Notes under the pieces: model-generated
Database searches by the model: none
Seen by the model: only the letters and a program-made list of their open reading frames with translations
Told to the model about the DNA's origin: nothing
Position numbers and translations under genes: made by a program
From: Blasia pusilla
Lineage: Eukaryota; Marchantiophyta; Marchantiopsida; Blasiales
DNA: 64,000 nucleotides
Direction: 5' to 3'
NCBI GenBank assembly: GCA_050084515.1
Contig: CM114273.1
Coordinates: forward strand, 21,452,001-21,516,000
Part shown: positions 1-14,705 of the stretch, piece after piece
Layout of the letters: the number at the start of each line of letters is the position of its first letter
Position numbering within the stretch: the stretch's first letter is position 1

Positions 1-1160
1 CGCTCAAACCGGAGATAGAAGGTCTTCTGCGCATTTCCCAGCCCACTCGCTGTCTGCATATGCTACCCGAGGCGTGAACCATTGGCTATGCGAACTATGT
101 GGCCACCATGGCCCCTAGAAGTCACGCATCCCCTTGCGTCCCTACCGTCTATCAATTCTCGTGTTAGAAGTCCACATCGGCTCTCTTCCAGCGCCTCCGT
201 GAGTCTTGATAACTCGACATCCGTGACCAAGCTCGCTTTCACTAGGAAAGCACGTCGTCATTACTGAATCACCTCTGCACGCTCCTTTGACGACTTCCTT
301 TTCTATACTCACTCATCTCATTCAGTATGATTCTCTGGTCCTGCCACGAGAGTGGATAGCAGCGATCTCCCAGGCCTCACGACCTTCCAGCCGAATCACC
401 GCGATGTGACTCCCTCTACCGCAACAAAATTTCTGTCATCCCGTGAATGCTCACTTCCAGCCAGTCTTTGCGACACCCGCTGGACTCCCCCTCGTTGTCG
501 ATGCGTGTGAGTACACCTCCAGCAAAGTCATGAGAACGCAACCGGCCGACCAGACCTCGAAGTGCATCAGTCTCTAAACAGGACGTGCCGCCTGTTCCCG
601 GAATCCCTTCCTACACGACGCATTCGCCACTTCACTCACCAACAACAATCGCAGAAGTCGTGCACCACCACCTCCTACTAAACCGACACTTCGGCATAAT
701 CGGCCCCCGCTTCACGCCACAAGCTCCGCGATCCCTGCAAATCCCGACCGCCCCCCCACGCCATACCTCAGATTCACAAACCCTGTCCCAGCGAGAAGCA
801 GATTCTAGTCGCCTGCGAGGATTTCGCACGCCGAACCGCGAGAGACTGTCATCTCTCGCTCGCACCGATGTCACAGTGCGAACTGGCTACACCGGCCCTT
901 TCTCTCTTGAGGCACACAGGGGCGATGGGGAGAGAGAGAGAGAGAGAGGAGAGCGATACGAAAGGCCGACAGGTGGAATCCTCGGGTCCCGGACTCCACC
1001 ACGCACCGCGCGAGAGGGCAAATGCACGGGTTTGAATAAGCGCTACTTAACTCCAGGTTGTTAACTTAACACAGTGCTACTTATCAAGCTAACACGTGGA
1101 TTAGATCCCGGGGCCATCAAGCAGCGTACGAGCTCCCACCAGTAATTAAGAAGAGATGAG
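1..1160. other. GC- and CpG-rich segment with no recognised gene
   Basis: This stretch is clearly richer in G+C than the following 30 kb and holds short overlapping open frames on both strands (for example 585-1064 on plus), but none gives a recognisable domain or motif. A short GA run lies near 931-950. The change in base composition at about 1.1 kb suggests the end of a distinct insertion or of a gene-proximal region cut by the window edge. No function is proposed. Confidence 0.4.
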
Positions 1161-4100
1161 GAGGGCAGGCGCTGGTGACGGGTGACATATACCGCTGCCG
1201 CACAAGAACTGTAAGCTTTTGTTCATTCAGGCGCTGCTGTTTACGGCAATACTGTAGCTCTGCCTCCTACTGGACTCGGAAACAGGTATGGCGACCGCTA
1301 ATTGAGAGATGGCATGAGATGGAGGCGAGGAGCGTTTTCGTATCGACTCTTGTGTGGCATGTTCTCTAATGTGTTTTAGCTGCCGCGGATTTTGCACTCG
1401 TGACACGACTCGCGACCTCGACATGGTGAACATTTCACTCGGACGAACCGGGGGGGGCGTTGTTCATTCTATGTCGATGGTGGTTCGTTCCAAGGTGCCG
1501 AGCCAAGGAGGCGATAAGCGGATCTGGAGTCCTAGTGCTTGTTAGTAGTGGATGGAGGAGATTAAACAGGGCTCGCGATTGCGCCTAGCTATTTAGATGA
1601 GAAGCGGTGAATTATCTTGCGACACAAAGTACCCCCACGAGTGCGATTTAAAAAGCTCCCATGTGGTGGCATGCTCTGGCACCTCTGAGATCGAAAAGTG
1701 ACCTACCTACCTACGCAATTCGCAACGGATATGAGCATATGACCTCGGCTTTGTAAGTTTCCTGCTTTTGTCGACGAGAAACCAGCCCGGTGTGCGTCAC
1801 TGAAAGGTTTGTGACGAAATCTGGAGTTCGTTGAGACAGGCACTATTCCACTCGATATAAGGAAGAGTAGAGCACAAGCATGTTCAGGACCTCCTGGGAT
1901 GTGAGAAGGAAAATCCTCCTTTGGAATCACATACAAGAGCAAAGACCAGGGCCAGTATCTTTCGGGAAGAGGAAACCTGTAGCGTGCTTAGGATACTAAC
2001 CAACCCGCAAGAATCCAAGTTCAGATTCGTCAAGCCTGCTTCACCTGCGTTGAAAGTTAAGAGTGTGGCATTTTAACCAGGAAAATGTCGAGGCGAGCGG
2101 GAGTGGGAGTATCTAAGCACATGACTTAAGCATCCGTCATCGATCATCGTGATTAGGGAGTGACGCAAGAAGGCCTGCCATACACTTTAGGCGGATCAAT
2201 GCACTATTAGGGAAAGCATGGATTTATGGAAAGATATAAGGCGGAGGTGTAGTAAGCAGGCACACGTGAACTTCTCCAACCAATAGAGTATAGATATGAC
2301 GGGATTTTCGTGAAGAAGTGCCGATATGGCCCGATGCTGCAGGATTCTAGGTGAATAGACAAACTTAGGAAGTCGGAGGAATATAGCACTGTAGTTGTGA
2401 GTAGTAGCAGTCGTAGGAAGTGATGAGAAAGATCAAAGTAGGCCTGTACGTACTAAATATGGGACCGTACTTTCGTTAGGAGTTCCTCGATTAGCATACT
2501 GACTCACAATGGTATCGACAAAGATTGTAATCAAGGAGGAGAATGTATTTAAGATGCATTGTTATAGCATGAAAGGACGCATTAGTCATACAGATCATAA
2601 AATTACGCTGCGACCTAGTAGCTTTCGAAGGTCGATGGATGATGGTACATGCAACGCAGTGGCCACCAAGCATATTTCAGTCAAATGAGTCGTAGAAGGA
2701 GGACGGATGGAAGACAACTTTAAGGAGAGGAATTGGAATCTCCTTGGCAGCAGCGAACAGGTCACCTACTTTTGTATGAGGACATCAATCCGTTACGAAT
2801 CAGCAGACGAAAAGTCCGATGCAGAACCAGACCGTCCATATCTTCCATCAATTGGCAGCTAAACTGCCCCTCAACTTTACTTTCTCCCAACGAATTCGGA
2901 CGAAGCACACGAGACGGCTTCACCCATAGAGCCACAAAAAACTCTCCGATCTTTACGTAGTAATGCGAGAATTATGGTTCATTCTAACCACACGCCATAA
3001 AATCATTACTGCCTCTCTTAAGTATATGACGATGCCATCCCATTGGATTGGCTCAAAGTCATCTCTTATAAATGGGGGTTATCGTGGGGGTGTCGGACAC
3101 GGTACGCACGTCATTATTTCCTTCCTTCGTTCAAACCATTCCAGTGATTAGTCCCGTAGATCTCTACTTTCCTTTCTAGCAAGATCAGTAGCTAGCTTTC
3201 TCTTTTGCGAGATCACGGGTGATTAGAATCATTAGGTAGTCGAGACGTTTGAGTAAGGACTTGCATTCTACCTACATCATTATGACATTCTCCCTACTTA
3301 TGGCGCTATCTCAACCCGGAATTCGAGTTTTAGATACAGAGTTTAAGGTCTCTTAACTCCTCTTCTTACTATTCTTAAACCCGAAGGTCAAAGCTTTAGA
3401 TAGAAAGTTTCAAATCTCCGTGTAACCGCGGACCTTTTGATTCCTTCATTAAATCAGTTTTAGAAAGGTCTCTTGGACCCAGTGCTCGGACAGGATATTT
3501 AGGCACGCGGGTTCTTTTCCGAGAGAGCTTTCAAGGCAGTAGGCAATTTCGTCATTTTTGTATTTTTCTAAATTTAATAAATAATTTTTTATTCGATTAA
3601 AGTTTCAAATTTCATTTGGAAATCCGGTTGCTTTCACAACTAGCGTGGCAGCCCTAAAAGGAGAGGGGGTGGGTATTATTAAAATAATAATAATACGAAA
3701 ATATAACTATATAAAATAAATATAAAAATGTACATAAATATACACAAATAAAAAAGACATCCAAAATAAATAAATAAAGTGTGTTATAAGGGAGTTATCA
3801 TTAAAACCTAATCTTATGTAGAGTAGTCTTCAAAAGGAAAAAAAATATCATAATTCAGAAACCAAATTTGCAATGTAGGTATGGATGGGAGAGTATACTA
3901 ATCTTCAATACAAATAGGGAGACACTACATATGAATGGGAGAATATAATAATCTTCAATACAAACATTACATTAGAAAGTATAAGAATACACGATACAAA
4001 GTTGAATATACTATATTAACTGGAGAACATATTATACAATTCCGATGGGAACCAAATATGTAGTGTGGATTGTTAGGTCATATTTTTTAACATAATGAAA

Positions 4101-5280
4101 TTGTGACATTAATGCCTATACATCTTTGAGGTCCATTTACATCAAGTATTACATACTACGACATACAAAGGGGACGCTACAATACAAAGATAATCAATAC
4201 ATACATTTATAATGAAAGGCCCGAAACCATAAAACATATGTTCTAATAAGAGTAAGGCTCAAATGTGTGGATATGATAGACCACCGGTGAAGTGACGGAT
4301 AAGTAATAGCACTACTGTAAAAAAATTGCAACACACTATCCAACATTACACACAAGAGAGTATACTACACAAGAAATTGAGTACATCAAGTCTAACGGCC
4401 GCCACCGCCGTTGACAAAGAGACTTCAATATGAACCCAATACACACATGAGAGACATTTACAGAGCACGTTGGAAGGTGACCGGAAAGCCTAACCCTAGA
4501 GACATTTCCTGAATTCTATTGTTCCATGTCATTTTAGGGATTCGCTGGAGCACTCTGGTGTTGCTACATAAAATATGCACTTCTGTACGCACCTAGGGGG
4601 GACACCAACTTAAGGCCTTTAAGTTGAGATCGTAAAGAATGTCTGTTCTTGCAAAGCATAGCTTGGACCTTGTGGACAGCCTTCGTCCATTTTTATCCAT
4701 TTCTTTCTTCTATTGGATGCTGGTAACTATGTTTTTTTAAAATAGGGGTCTTAACAATGTGGCGTATTAATTATTAAGGAAAGAAAGAGGTGTCAATGAA
4801 AAGAAATTAATGGAAAATCTATCCGGAATTTTTCTTTTAAAAGGAGGGACTCAAAGAGTCAAGTACATGAAGGCCACAACGGGCCTGGAAACATAAGAGG
4901 GAGCAACCCCCTAATCGGCTAAATTCATCAACAACATAGATAATATCGGCAACACCTAGAGAGACGTGACTACCACTAAGTGGGCCTCTGACGTTGGCGT
5001 ATCCCACAACTTGAGCCCGCCTCACAAGCCCATTGGCTTGGGCACGTTGCACAAGCTATGGAGGCCCGCTACCTACAATAGAGATTCGCACTAGCTAATG
5101 ACAACCCATTTCTCGATTGGAGAAAATGAAAAAATTGTAAGAAGAAAATCAAACCTCTACCCCACAGCTCCATACATCTCTATGCCTATAAGCTAAGGGG
5201 ACAAATTGATATCCATAGTGAAGTCGACTATAGAAATGGGTCTTCTTTGCCGTCTCTGCCATGAAGGTTTATTAGGAGGA
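1161..5280. other. Intergenic DNA with no recognised gene
   Basis: Only short open frames without recognisable protein motifs are present. From about 3.55 kb the sequence becomes strongly AT-rich. I see no tRNA, rRNA or transposon coding here. The only internal structure noted is the short direct repeat listed separately at 3880-3964. Confidence 0.5.
3880..3964. repeat. Two-copy 51-bp direct repeat
   Basis: The 34-base block at 3880-3913 (beginning ATGGATGGGAGAGTATACTA) recurs at 3931-3964 with a few substitutions. The offset is 51 bp. It is a simple local duplication in AT-rich DNA. Confidence 0.7.
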
Positions 5281-5289
5281 TATCTGTTA

Positions 5290-6740
5290 GGATGCCCGTT
5301 CATGCCCCGCACAAAAATAAATTTTTAATTTAGAAATGGTTTTTTTAATATGTATAATTTTCACTTTTAAAATCTTTAAAAAGAAAGAAATTTTCTTTTT
5401 TTAATAATACCCAACTCCCCTAAATAATTTCGTTCCTCCATAAAATTTTGAACAGTACCTACTCTTTCCTTTCCACCAAAATGACATCAACTTACTAAAT
5501 TATTAGTAATTTTAATTAATGAAGTAATTTCCCTTTTCAAATCAAATTCAATTTTCTTTCCCAACATATCAAATACGAAATTTTTTCTAAAATAATATTT
5601 ATTTAAATATAATTTATATTTTATTAAATCTTAGAAGAGTAATAACATTCCACTCCTCAATTAAAGTTTTAATTATATCCCAGTTCCTTAAATAATTCCA
5701 CTATTTAATCAAATTTAAATCATATCTACTCCTTCTCTATTAAAATTCAATTTCCTTCCCATAAAATATGAACTAAGGGACAAAATTGTAAATTTTTTGG
5801 TATTTTAATTATATCATTCTTTTAGGATCAACCGTTATAATAGAAATTAATTGGATTCTTAATTAAAAAATTTATTTCCTCTTCAACTCATATTCATTCT
5901 CTCTACCCATCTAATGTAATTCAAAGAACAAAATTTCAAACATTATATTCTTTTGTCTTATTATCCCACTATTTTGCCTAGTAAGATACTTGTGCGATGC
6001 ACGGAAAATCAAAAAGTCTCAATTTTTATTTAATTTTAAAATTTAAATATAATTCCCACTTTTAAAAATCTTAAAAGAAAAATAATTTTTCATCTTTAAA
6101 TAACGTCCATCTCCCCTAAATTATTTCACTCCTCTGTAAGCTCAAACAATAACTATTATTCCACTTCCATTCTTGCTATCAAAATAACATTCACTAATCA
6201 AAATCTTAGCTAATTTTAATTAACGAAATCATTTTCCTTTTCCATTCAAATTCATTTTTCTTTCCCAAAATATCACATGTGAATTGATACAATTATTTCA
6301 AAAAATTATCATGGTGTTAATTTCAATTTTCAAATATGATTTCTATTTTCTAAAATTTTAGAAGAATAATAACATTTCACTGTTCTTAGTAATTACAATC
6401 CTCCATGCAAATTTAAATGATATCCCAATACACTAAGTAGTTTTATCTTTCCAAAAACTTTAAAAATATATATACTCCTATATTCAATTTTTATTTCCTT
6501 TTTCTATAGAATATGAATTGAGGTGAAATAAATTTTGGCTATTTATCATATTAATTATATTTTATTAATATTTATAATCACCCATTATAATATTAAAATA
6601 CTTATTAATTGATTATATATATTCCACTCAAATCCCTATTTGTTTCCTTTGTTCGATTTCTACCCATCTAACGGGGCTCAAGTAACAAAATTCAAGGATG
6701 TTGCCTGTTTTGTCTTATTGCCGTGCTATCTTGTCTTATT
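5290..6740. repeat. Diverged tandem duplication with ~0.7-kb unit, AT-rich
   Basis: Landmarks recur in the same order in two halves. CTCCCCTAAATAATTTC at 5415 matches CTCCCCTAAATTATTTC at 6111, an offset of 696 bp. TTTTAATTAATGAAGTAATT near 5515 has a counterpart near 6216, and CTACCCATCTAA at 5903 recurs at 6659, an offset of 756 bp. The shift in offset shows later indels. No coding potential is seen. It could be two units of an AT-rich satellite or a tandem copy of a non-coding transposon fragment. Confidence 0.6.
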
Positions 6741-7939
<1,199 letters not shown>

Positions 7940-8344
7940 GTGTCGTGCGCATAGACATCGTTTTCATCAACTACACACACGATCCCATACTAACTCATGG
8001 CATCCAATCATCAAGATAATAAAATACCAAAATATCTCTAATCGCCCCCCTAGTTGGGGGTTAGGTCCTTCTAACTCCAAATAGACATGTATCCCTACCC
8101 ACCATGACATACATCTCTAAGATGCTAAGAGCCAAAAGGTTGGGTGCTTATGTAGCACCATTGCTAGTTGCCTTATTGTAATCAATATCACAGACATGAG
8201 TCAAAATGTATCACTACCTACTATCCACTCTATATACATCTAGGGTACATCCATCATCCCCGAGGAATCCTAGTGAGATGTGGCATTGGACATGCCATAT
8301 CACTAGAAGAAAATATGAAATTTATGACTGGCTCATATGACTCA

Positions 8345-9135
8345 CCCAAGTCATATGTTTGTGAAAATGACTAGAAATGATTGGTGACTCATGGAGTCAA
8401 AAAAGCCTAGTCATCTACCATATCATGACTAGAGTTATTTTGGAATGAAAGACCTAGTTATATATTTTAATTATTGACACATCACCAAGCGCATAATAAT
8501 GACAAATTCTAGTCATATAATACGATCGTCACGTCAGCATATGACGTGGCTCGACGGCGAGTCTAATGACTTAGATAATGACATGTGCCAATATTTTATT
8601 AGATAAATCACGAGTCATATTGATCCAAGCATTTTAAAACAATGATTGTATTTTCATCTATATGACTGAGCTTTAAAATATGTCTTAGTCAGATTGATAC
8701 CTTTTTCTTGTCAAAATAATTGTGAATGGTTATATATGACTTGGTCAATATGACTAGGATCCCAGACACTTGCCTCTTGTAGATGACTACTATTCTTTAT
8801 GACTTGAATTATTATTGTTTATAATTGCTTGTTTTGGCAATACGAGTGGCATTCTACATATGACAAGCGTATATGACTCAGGGTTATACTAATATGACTA
8901 GGAGAGATGAATATGACTAGGAACATGATTTTTAAATCACTTCCGATTATACTGGATATAACTGGATGCGAGTTTAATATGACTTGAATAAATGATTAAA
9001 TATTTGTTAATGACTAGAGATTTATCTCTTGATATGACTCTTTGTATTGTCAATATGACTAATATCATATGTATGACAAGCTTAAATGACTGTAGGTTAC
9101 CTTTCTATGACCATATGATTCATTAATATGACTAG
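8345..9135. repeat. Cluster of interspersed ATGACT/AGTCAT motifs
   Basis: About twenty copies of the hexamer ATGACT or its complement lie in roughly 800 bp, against well under one expected by chance. Many extend to AATATGACTAGG (near 8749, 8892, 8911 and 9126). Spacing is irregular, from about 15 to 75 bp, so this is not a simple tandem repeat. No coding potential is visible. Such clusters occur as subterminal transposase-binding repeats in CACTA-type elements and as eroded minisatellites; I cannot tell which applies. Confidence 0.7.
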
Positions 9136-9611
9136 GGATGCATTTTGGTTGGATGTGATTTGGATTGCACCTCATGTAAAATATTTTAGTCGTTGAACAA
9201 AAATTTTAATGATCAGATGGTTGATAGCAATAGGTCTCATGCAAAAAGGCAATGGTTCCCTCCCCTACGGAGTATAACCCTTACTTTCACTCTTACAATC
9301 CATTGATAAAATAAGAAAAACAAAGAAAAAAGCTAGATCTTTTAGATAGGAAACTCCTATCTATTCTCTGAATGCACTGAAAGCATTCAGACCTAATGAG
9401 TCTCTATTGATATTGCTTATAACAAACTTACACAAAGTTGAGTATTTTCATACAAGGAGAAAATTACTACATGTAATGAATGGTAAAAAATTTTATGGGT
9501 CCAAGATTACAGAGAGATAACAATAGAACATGTGGTGGTGTAATTAACTCCTACATCTGTATATAGAGGTCTAAATTTCTAATACTATCCTATGATTTCT
9601 TCAAATTTACT

Positions 9612-9850
9612 TCATGCCAAAGTAGTGAACTTCCAAGAGCATCACCCAAAGTGTAATGGGCTGGCATGTCAGCCTCGTTTGGCTACCATAACTTATGATC
9701 CGAGAAAGCGAGTTTGACAAACTTCATGGTGAGTTGAACATCGTCTCCTACACGAATCTGCAAACCCAAGTTACCAGGATGAGTCATTAAGGGGACAAAT
9801 GTATATACACCTATTGGACAAACACTCCAAAGTATTGGACAAGATCTCAT
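9612..9850 (-). pseudogene. Possible fragment of a CACTA-associated (DUF8039-like) protein
   Basis: The minus-strand translation of this segment includes a stretch resembling the plant domain often found with En/Spm-type transposon proteins: RVGDDVQL followed by ADMPAYYTLGDALGS-like residues (here ADMPAHYTLGDALGSSLLW). At least one stop interrupts the frame, and no complete gene surrounds it. The match is from memory of the family pattern only. It may be a relic of a CACTA element that also accounts for the repeat cluster just upstream. Confidence 0.25.
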
Positions 9851-11387
9851 ATCTCAGTTATAATACAATAGCAGTAGAACCAAGTTATATTTATGGCAAC
9901 CAAAAATCTATTTTTTTTCGAATGTATATACCTTCCTAGTATGTCTCTTGTTGCTTCCTGATTTGACATCACTCTCGTGTTCACTACTTGTTGCTTGAAT
10001 GGCTTCAGATAGCACTCTTGTAACACATTTCTTTTTTATTTTAGAAGACTCGTTCTCTGCAAGAATCTGACCATGGGATATCACAGAGCGGTAAAGTAAA
10101 GCAAAACCTCTTCTATTATGTTGAATGTAAATGATACCATTTGACTAATATATAGCTTTACTAATGGAGCCCTATATAATGAAAAAATAAACATTGTGAA
10201 ATTTACTCGCACTAGGTGATCACATCGATCTCAAACTCTCTTGAATGTCAAGGTCCTCAAGTTAGAATCTAGAGATGATTTCCAAAACTCCATGAAAATA
10301 TCCATCTTCTCATTAACATTCATACGAATGTTGAAGGATCCAAGAATGGCCTCAACAAGAATATTGTCATTACAGAACATGGTACAAATATCTTATGTTC
10401 TAAAAAATAACATCCCTAAAATATCCTTGAGTCACTTGGACACATGGTCCCATCTATCAAATATGAAAAATAAAATTAAGTTGAAGATACTTCCTCCAGA
10501 TCTGTTAGGTCGACTTTGATGAACTCGACTTCACCAGGCTTTCCAACGTACGTACCCTATGTCGATGAGAGAAAGCACGTAAGAACCAATTCACGATGAG
10601 GCCAATAGGGTCAGTATTACTAGCTTTGAATGTGTTGTGTGATAAGAGTATATGACCTGCCAGATTTACACTGATCTTCCATACATTTCTATGTGCCTAA
10701 TATGATCATTTCAACCACTTCATAACTCATGGTTGCTATACACCTTTCTAATAGATGCTATGAAAGACTCGACACAAAGCGCAATCGCTTTTCCGACTCA
10801 TAAGGAATCACCTCTCATCTTCATTAACATCCAATCCTAGGAAATTTTCACCTGCCCGCATTGCATGTGGAACTGCAAGAAGACTCACCAATTCCATCAT
10901 CGCTCATTGCAAATCCAACCGCTGCAAATCTGAACCATTCCAGCATAGGGCCATGCATTCACCATCTCTTCTTCCGTAAGGACTAGGACCAGGTGTGTCG
11001 TTGTTGCAGGCCAACTTGTCCCAACCTCTGAGAATCCAACGGTCAGAATTGAAGGACCGGAAATGCCATAGGCAACCTCCAAAATGACTACCGGATGAAT
11101 GGACAGAGAAGAAAATGGAGCCTGGGGGTTTTTAGCCATTTATTTGTAGTGGAAGCGCTCTTGCTAGACCTATTGAAAAGCATTGCGTTGTTTCACCACT
11201 TTCTTGGTCGCGCTTGACATCGTTAAAAATTCTCGCTCATCCATAAGATCTCTGCTCGACAAATTTCCAAACATCCATATTTATTCCCCCTCCAATTTCT
11301 AGCTCAGGTCTTCGCTACAGGGTATGTTTCATCCTATGGCCTCTTGCTAACACGTTCCATCATTTCATGCACGCTCAAGCTTCTAAA

Positions 11388-11391
<4 letters not shown>
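9851..11391. other. Intergenic DNA with no recognised gene
   Basis: Two modest open frames (10241-10519 plus, 10897-11139 minus) show no recognisable domain. They might be relics of the same element as the preceding feature. Nothing else is supported. Confidence 0.4.

Positions 11392-11483
<92 letters not shown>
11392..11483. repeat. (TC)n microsatellite, about 46 dinucleotides
   Basis: An uninterrupted CT run of about 92 bases, in opposite strand phase to the three other long tracts, which read GA on the plus strand. Confidence 0.98.
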
Positions 11484-11485
<2 letters not shown>

Positions 11486-11539
11486 ATAGACAGATGGTGC
11501 TCCAGAGGAGATGTTGTTGTATACTAAAATCATCCACTA

Positions 11540-12791
11540 TGTAAACTCCTCTATCATTAAGTGTTAGAGAGAGAGTTTTATTATTATTAAATCAATTAGC
11601 CTATGGAAATGAAATTCCCATGTTTAAACCTCTTTAGGATGACTCATTTGCGTGGGCCTAACTTTTGGAAAATAGATAATAAATAAAAGATGGGATAAGA
11701 AAAGTAAAATAGTGGGGTTGGTGCTTCGATAAAACAAAAATAAAAGTAATTTTGGTTGGTGGCTAGGTTTGGTGGGATATTTTGGAAGATATGAAGGGAG
11801 TAAAAGAGGATATTTTGGAAGAGATAAGAGATAATCTACTTGTGTCAAAATGCGATTGGATAAACCTTGAGAGGAAGCCACATGGCACAGATAAGATTAA
11901 CCCTATTTCGTGCTCTTGTGGATCCTTTGTGAGTGTATAAAGAGGAGAGACCTTCAAGGGTTGATCACCTTCTTCTTCACATCTTGAGTCTCTCGTATCA
12001 CTCTTGAGTGTATGGCTTTGGGATTGCTTGCTCTTCCAATGAGAGTGAATTACCCCTCTTGGGAGAGTAACTTGACCTTGATCTATTCTTTGAGAGGTTT
12101 CTAGAGTGTGGTATATGTGGAGATGAGAGACTTGTCACCTTAGATGAGTTTAGTTATACGAGAAATAGAGGATGGTTTGGCTTGTTATTTTCCCAATGAG
12201 AGTGGATTATCCCTCTTGGGAGAGCAACTCTGCCAAATCCCATTCTAGAGGAGAGTAGAGGATGTTTGTCAAGTATGCATAGGGATGGAGCACGAGTTGT
12301 GCCGGATTTTCCTTTCCTTAACACGTTCCACGTCAAGATTATATTTATAGATAGACATTGATTCACTCGCTATATAGTTTATGACTTTTGGTAAGCGTTC
12401 ATGAACCAAGTCATGTAATCTCTAACTCCGATGATTCTTCCTATAGTCACGTACGGAAGGACATGAGATTGCACTTTGTATGTCCTTATATAGCTATCCA
12501 TGGACGTTAATAGGCATGCTCGAGTAGGGTTTAATACTAGTTCTGCTATTTTTCTTATGTACAAACGTAAAGTAATTTAGAGGGATTTCAAAATTAGGAA
12601 TTTCGGGGTTCCATGTTATGAAGAAGTGATCGTCTCGGCACTACCATTCGTGATCCCTGTCGTGAGAGAATTGAAAGTTTACATAATAATTATGTATTAA
12701 AGAAGGATAAATTCTTATAGAGTTTGATTTGCATCAACCATATCTGCTTCAGCTAGAAGGTCCGCCCTTACTCGAAGAAAGGCTCTCCACA
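11540..12791 (-). repeat. 1.25-kb dispersed repeat, copy A (inverted relative to 45034-46277)
   Basis: The whole segment aligns, with substitutions and small indels, to the reverse complement of 45034-46277. Shared landmarks are the end GTAAACTCC followed by CATTAAGTGTTAGA, two internal copies of CCAATGAGAGTG followed by CCCTCTTGGGAGAG, and CTATATAAGGACATAC read on minus. The ends can be read as TG...CA, as for an LTR, but I find no matching target duplication. On the minus strand both copies keep similar open segments, so part of it may be the 3' end of an element's coding region. It could be a solo LTR or a fragment of an unclassified retroelement. Confidence 0.65.
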
Positions 12792-14349
12792 CGATAACGT
12801 GCCAACCAACCCAAACGTTGTCTAAGGACCCGTGTCGCGCTAAAGTTGCGCCTTCGTCCATAAGAGTGCCTGATAAGTGCAACTCCCGGAGCTGAGGAAG
12901 TGCCTCGAGTATTATCTTGGCTTCTACCTCTAAGAAGAATCATCCTTGCCTATTAGCCAACAAATGAATCCATTCATGAAACTAGATCTAAAGAGGACTA
13001 CTTTGATTGGTTGTTTTTTTTTTCAACATAAGCTCTTTCAATTTATTTCTCAAAATGCCTTACAATCACCATGGAATAAAAAATATCTATAACTTGACAT
13101 ATGAACTCGTACGTTGTAAGTTGGGATACCGATCAAGTAAGTATCCCCTCAAGATTGGGCAGATCGCGTCAGTGAAAATGTCACAAGTCTACGTACAGAC
13201 TTTATGAAATCCGCTATCGATTGACTACTCAAGACCTTCCCCGTGCTCTAAAACATAAATCCATGTTGACGTTGTCCCAAAAATGGTCTAAAGAGACGAT
13301 TGTGAGCATCGGATGCTATGGATGCGAAGCTAATTGCAAGCAGATTATAACAAACGATGATTCATGAAAACTTGTAAACATGCATCAAACTAGCTTTAGC
13401 ACTGCAGTAACATCCAATAATTGATGCGGTGGTATTGGTGACTTACATACGCATAACGGCGGGGTTCCACATCGGCATTTCTAGTCACTCTAGCAAATAC
13501 GGGAAGTCTAATTTATGATTTCTTCTAAGGAAGCTTGTCGTGCTAAATGAAAACTTAGAAAACCTTTGAATGCGCAGAATAACTCTCGCAAAGTGAAGTG
13601 AATCTGAGTGTATTCTGAGCAGTTTGGTTCATATTTTTAATAATATTTAATATGCTTGATTTTCACTCACATGAAGGTTTGGCACGGCGTGCAGGATTTT
13701 CATGAGCTTATAGCTACCCAGCCTTACTTTCCTCCCAGCTTGACCTCATTTCATCGACCTGATTGAAGTCTTCCAAAATGTGGTAGTAGTAGTTACAATG
13801 TTCATCATTGTGCGCTTCCTCGTATAAACGTGCCATCTTTAATCTATGGCTCATGAGTTGCATCTCAACGCCCTCCAAAGTTCCTGCATTCTATTCATTG
13901 ACAACGCTCGTGAAGTTGGAAAATTTTTAAAGAGGTTGCGGTGCGGGGTCGAGTACCCTCGACGTTGTGTTGTCTCTTTGTAGATTTGTTTTGGAAAATT
14001 TGTGCATACATTCCCTAGAGCATAATCGACATTTTCATCAATAATGAAGTATTTGTGCGACCTTGACGACATGCTACTCCTTGTTAAGAAAGTCTCATAT
14101 TGAAGATGTAAAAATATGTCAACTTATTGTGGTGTGCGTATGTGTTGCTGGTCCATGTTCGATTTTCATAGTCTCTTGTTGGCCAGCGGTTGGTGTGCCC
14201 TCTTTAGACTTGGAAATGAACTCACGATTAAAAAGTTCTGCTCAACATCCATAATTCTGGCAAATGGTTTATTTAATAAAACAACATAAAAGGTATAATC
14301 GTCCCCATCTTGCAGGCTAGGACTGCAGCATTATTCGGTAATATTATGC
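12792..14349. other. Intergenic DNA with no recognised gene
   Basis: Only short frames without motifs. The minus-strand frame entering from about 12950 and running into copy A has coding-like character and could belong to the same unclassified retroelement. Confidence 0.4.
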
Positions 14350-14705
14350 TCAAATAGTCATGTGGGACGACTACTGATCCAGAGCATGTGCATCCCTAAT
14401 TTCAATTGGTTCCAGTGTTGGATGAAGGAGAATAACCTAGGAGAAAGAAGAGAGTCGCATAATCATGTGCGACGACTTTTGGTCACAGAGCCTGTGAGGC
14501 CCTCCCCAATGTCAATCAATTTCAGTTTGGATGAAGGAAATGAAGAAGAGGAGAGTCTCTTATCATCATGGCCAAGCCACCATTGATCCCAAAGCATGAA
14601 TCCCTAATGTAAATTTTTGTAGGTGTTGAATACAAGTTACGGACGTGAGAGGAAGAAGAGTCGAATAATCATGTACGAAGCACTACTGATCTTAGAGCTT
14701 GTGAA
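14350..14705. repeat. Degenerate tandem repeat, ~105-bp unit, about 3.5 copies, plus an outlier at 15.7 kb
   Basis: A block resembling ATAATCATGTGCGAC followed by ACTACTGATCC recurs near 14355, 14458, 14563 and 14665, each followed by an AGAGC...GTGAATCCCTAATGT segment and a GATGAAG/GAAGAAGAG-rich segment. A further unit lies at about 15709-15810. It is diverged minisatellite-like DNA; short frames across it are not conserved. Confidence 0.6.

Noticed and set aside
585-1064. 159-residue open frame in the GC-rich start of the window
   Set aside because: High G+C lowers stop frequency, an overlapping opposite-strand frame is equally open, and no motif is recognisable.
12154-12564. Minus-strand open frames shared with 45.1-45.5 kb as a cellular gene pair
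   Set aside because: Stops interrupt both copies and the similarity covers the whole 1.25-kb repeat, including clearly non-coding parts, so it is treated as a dispersed repeat.
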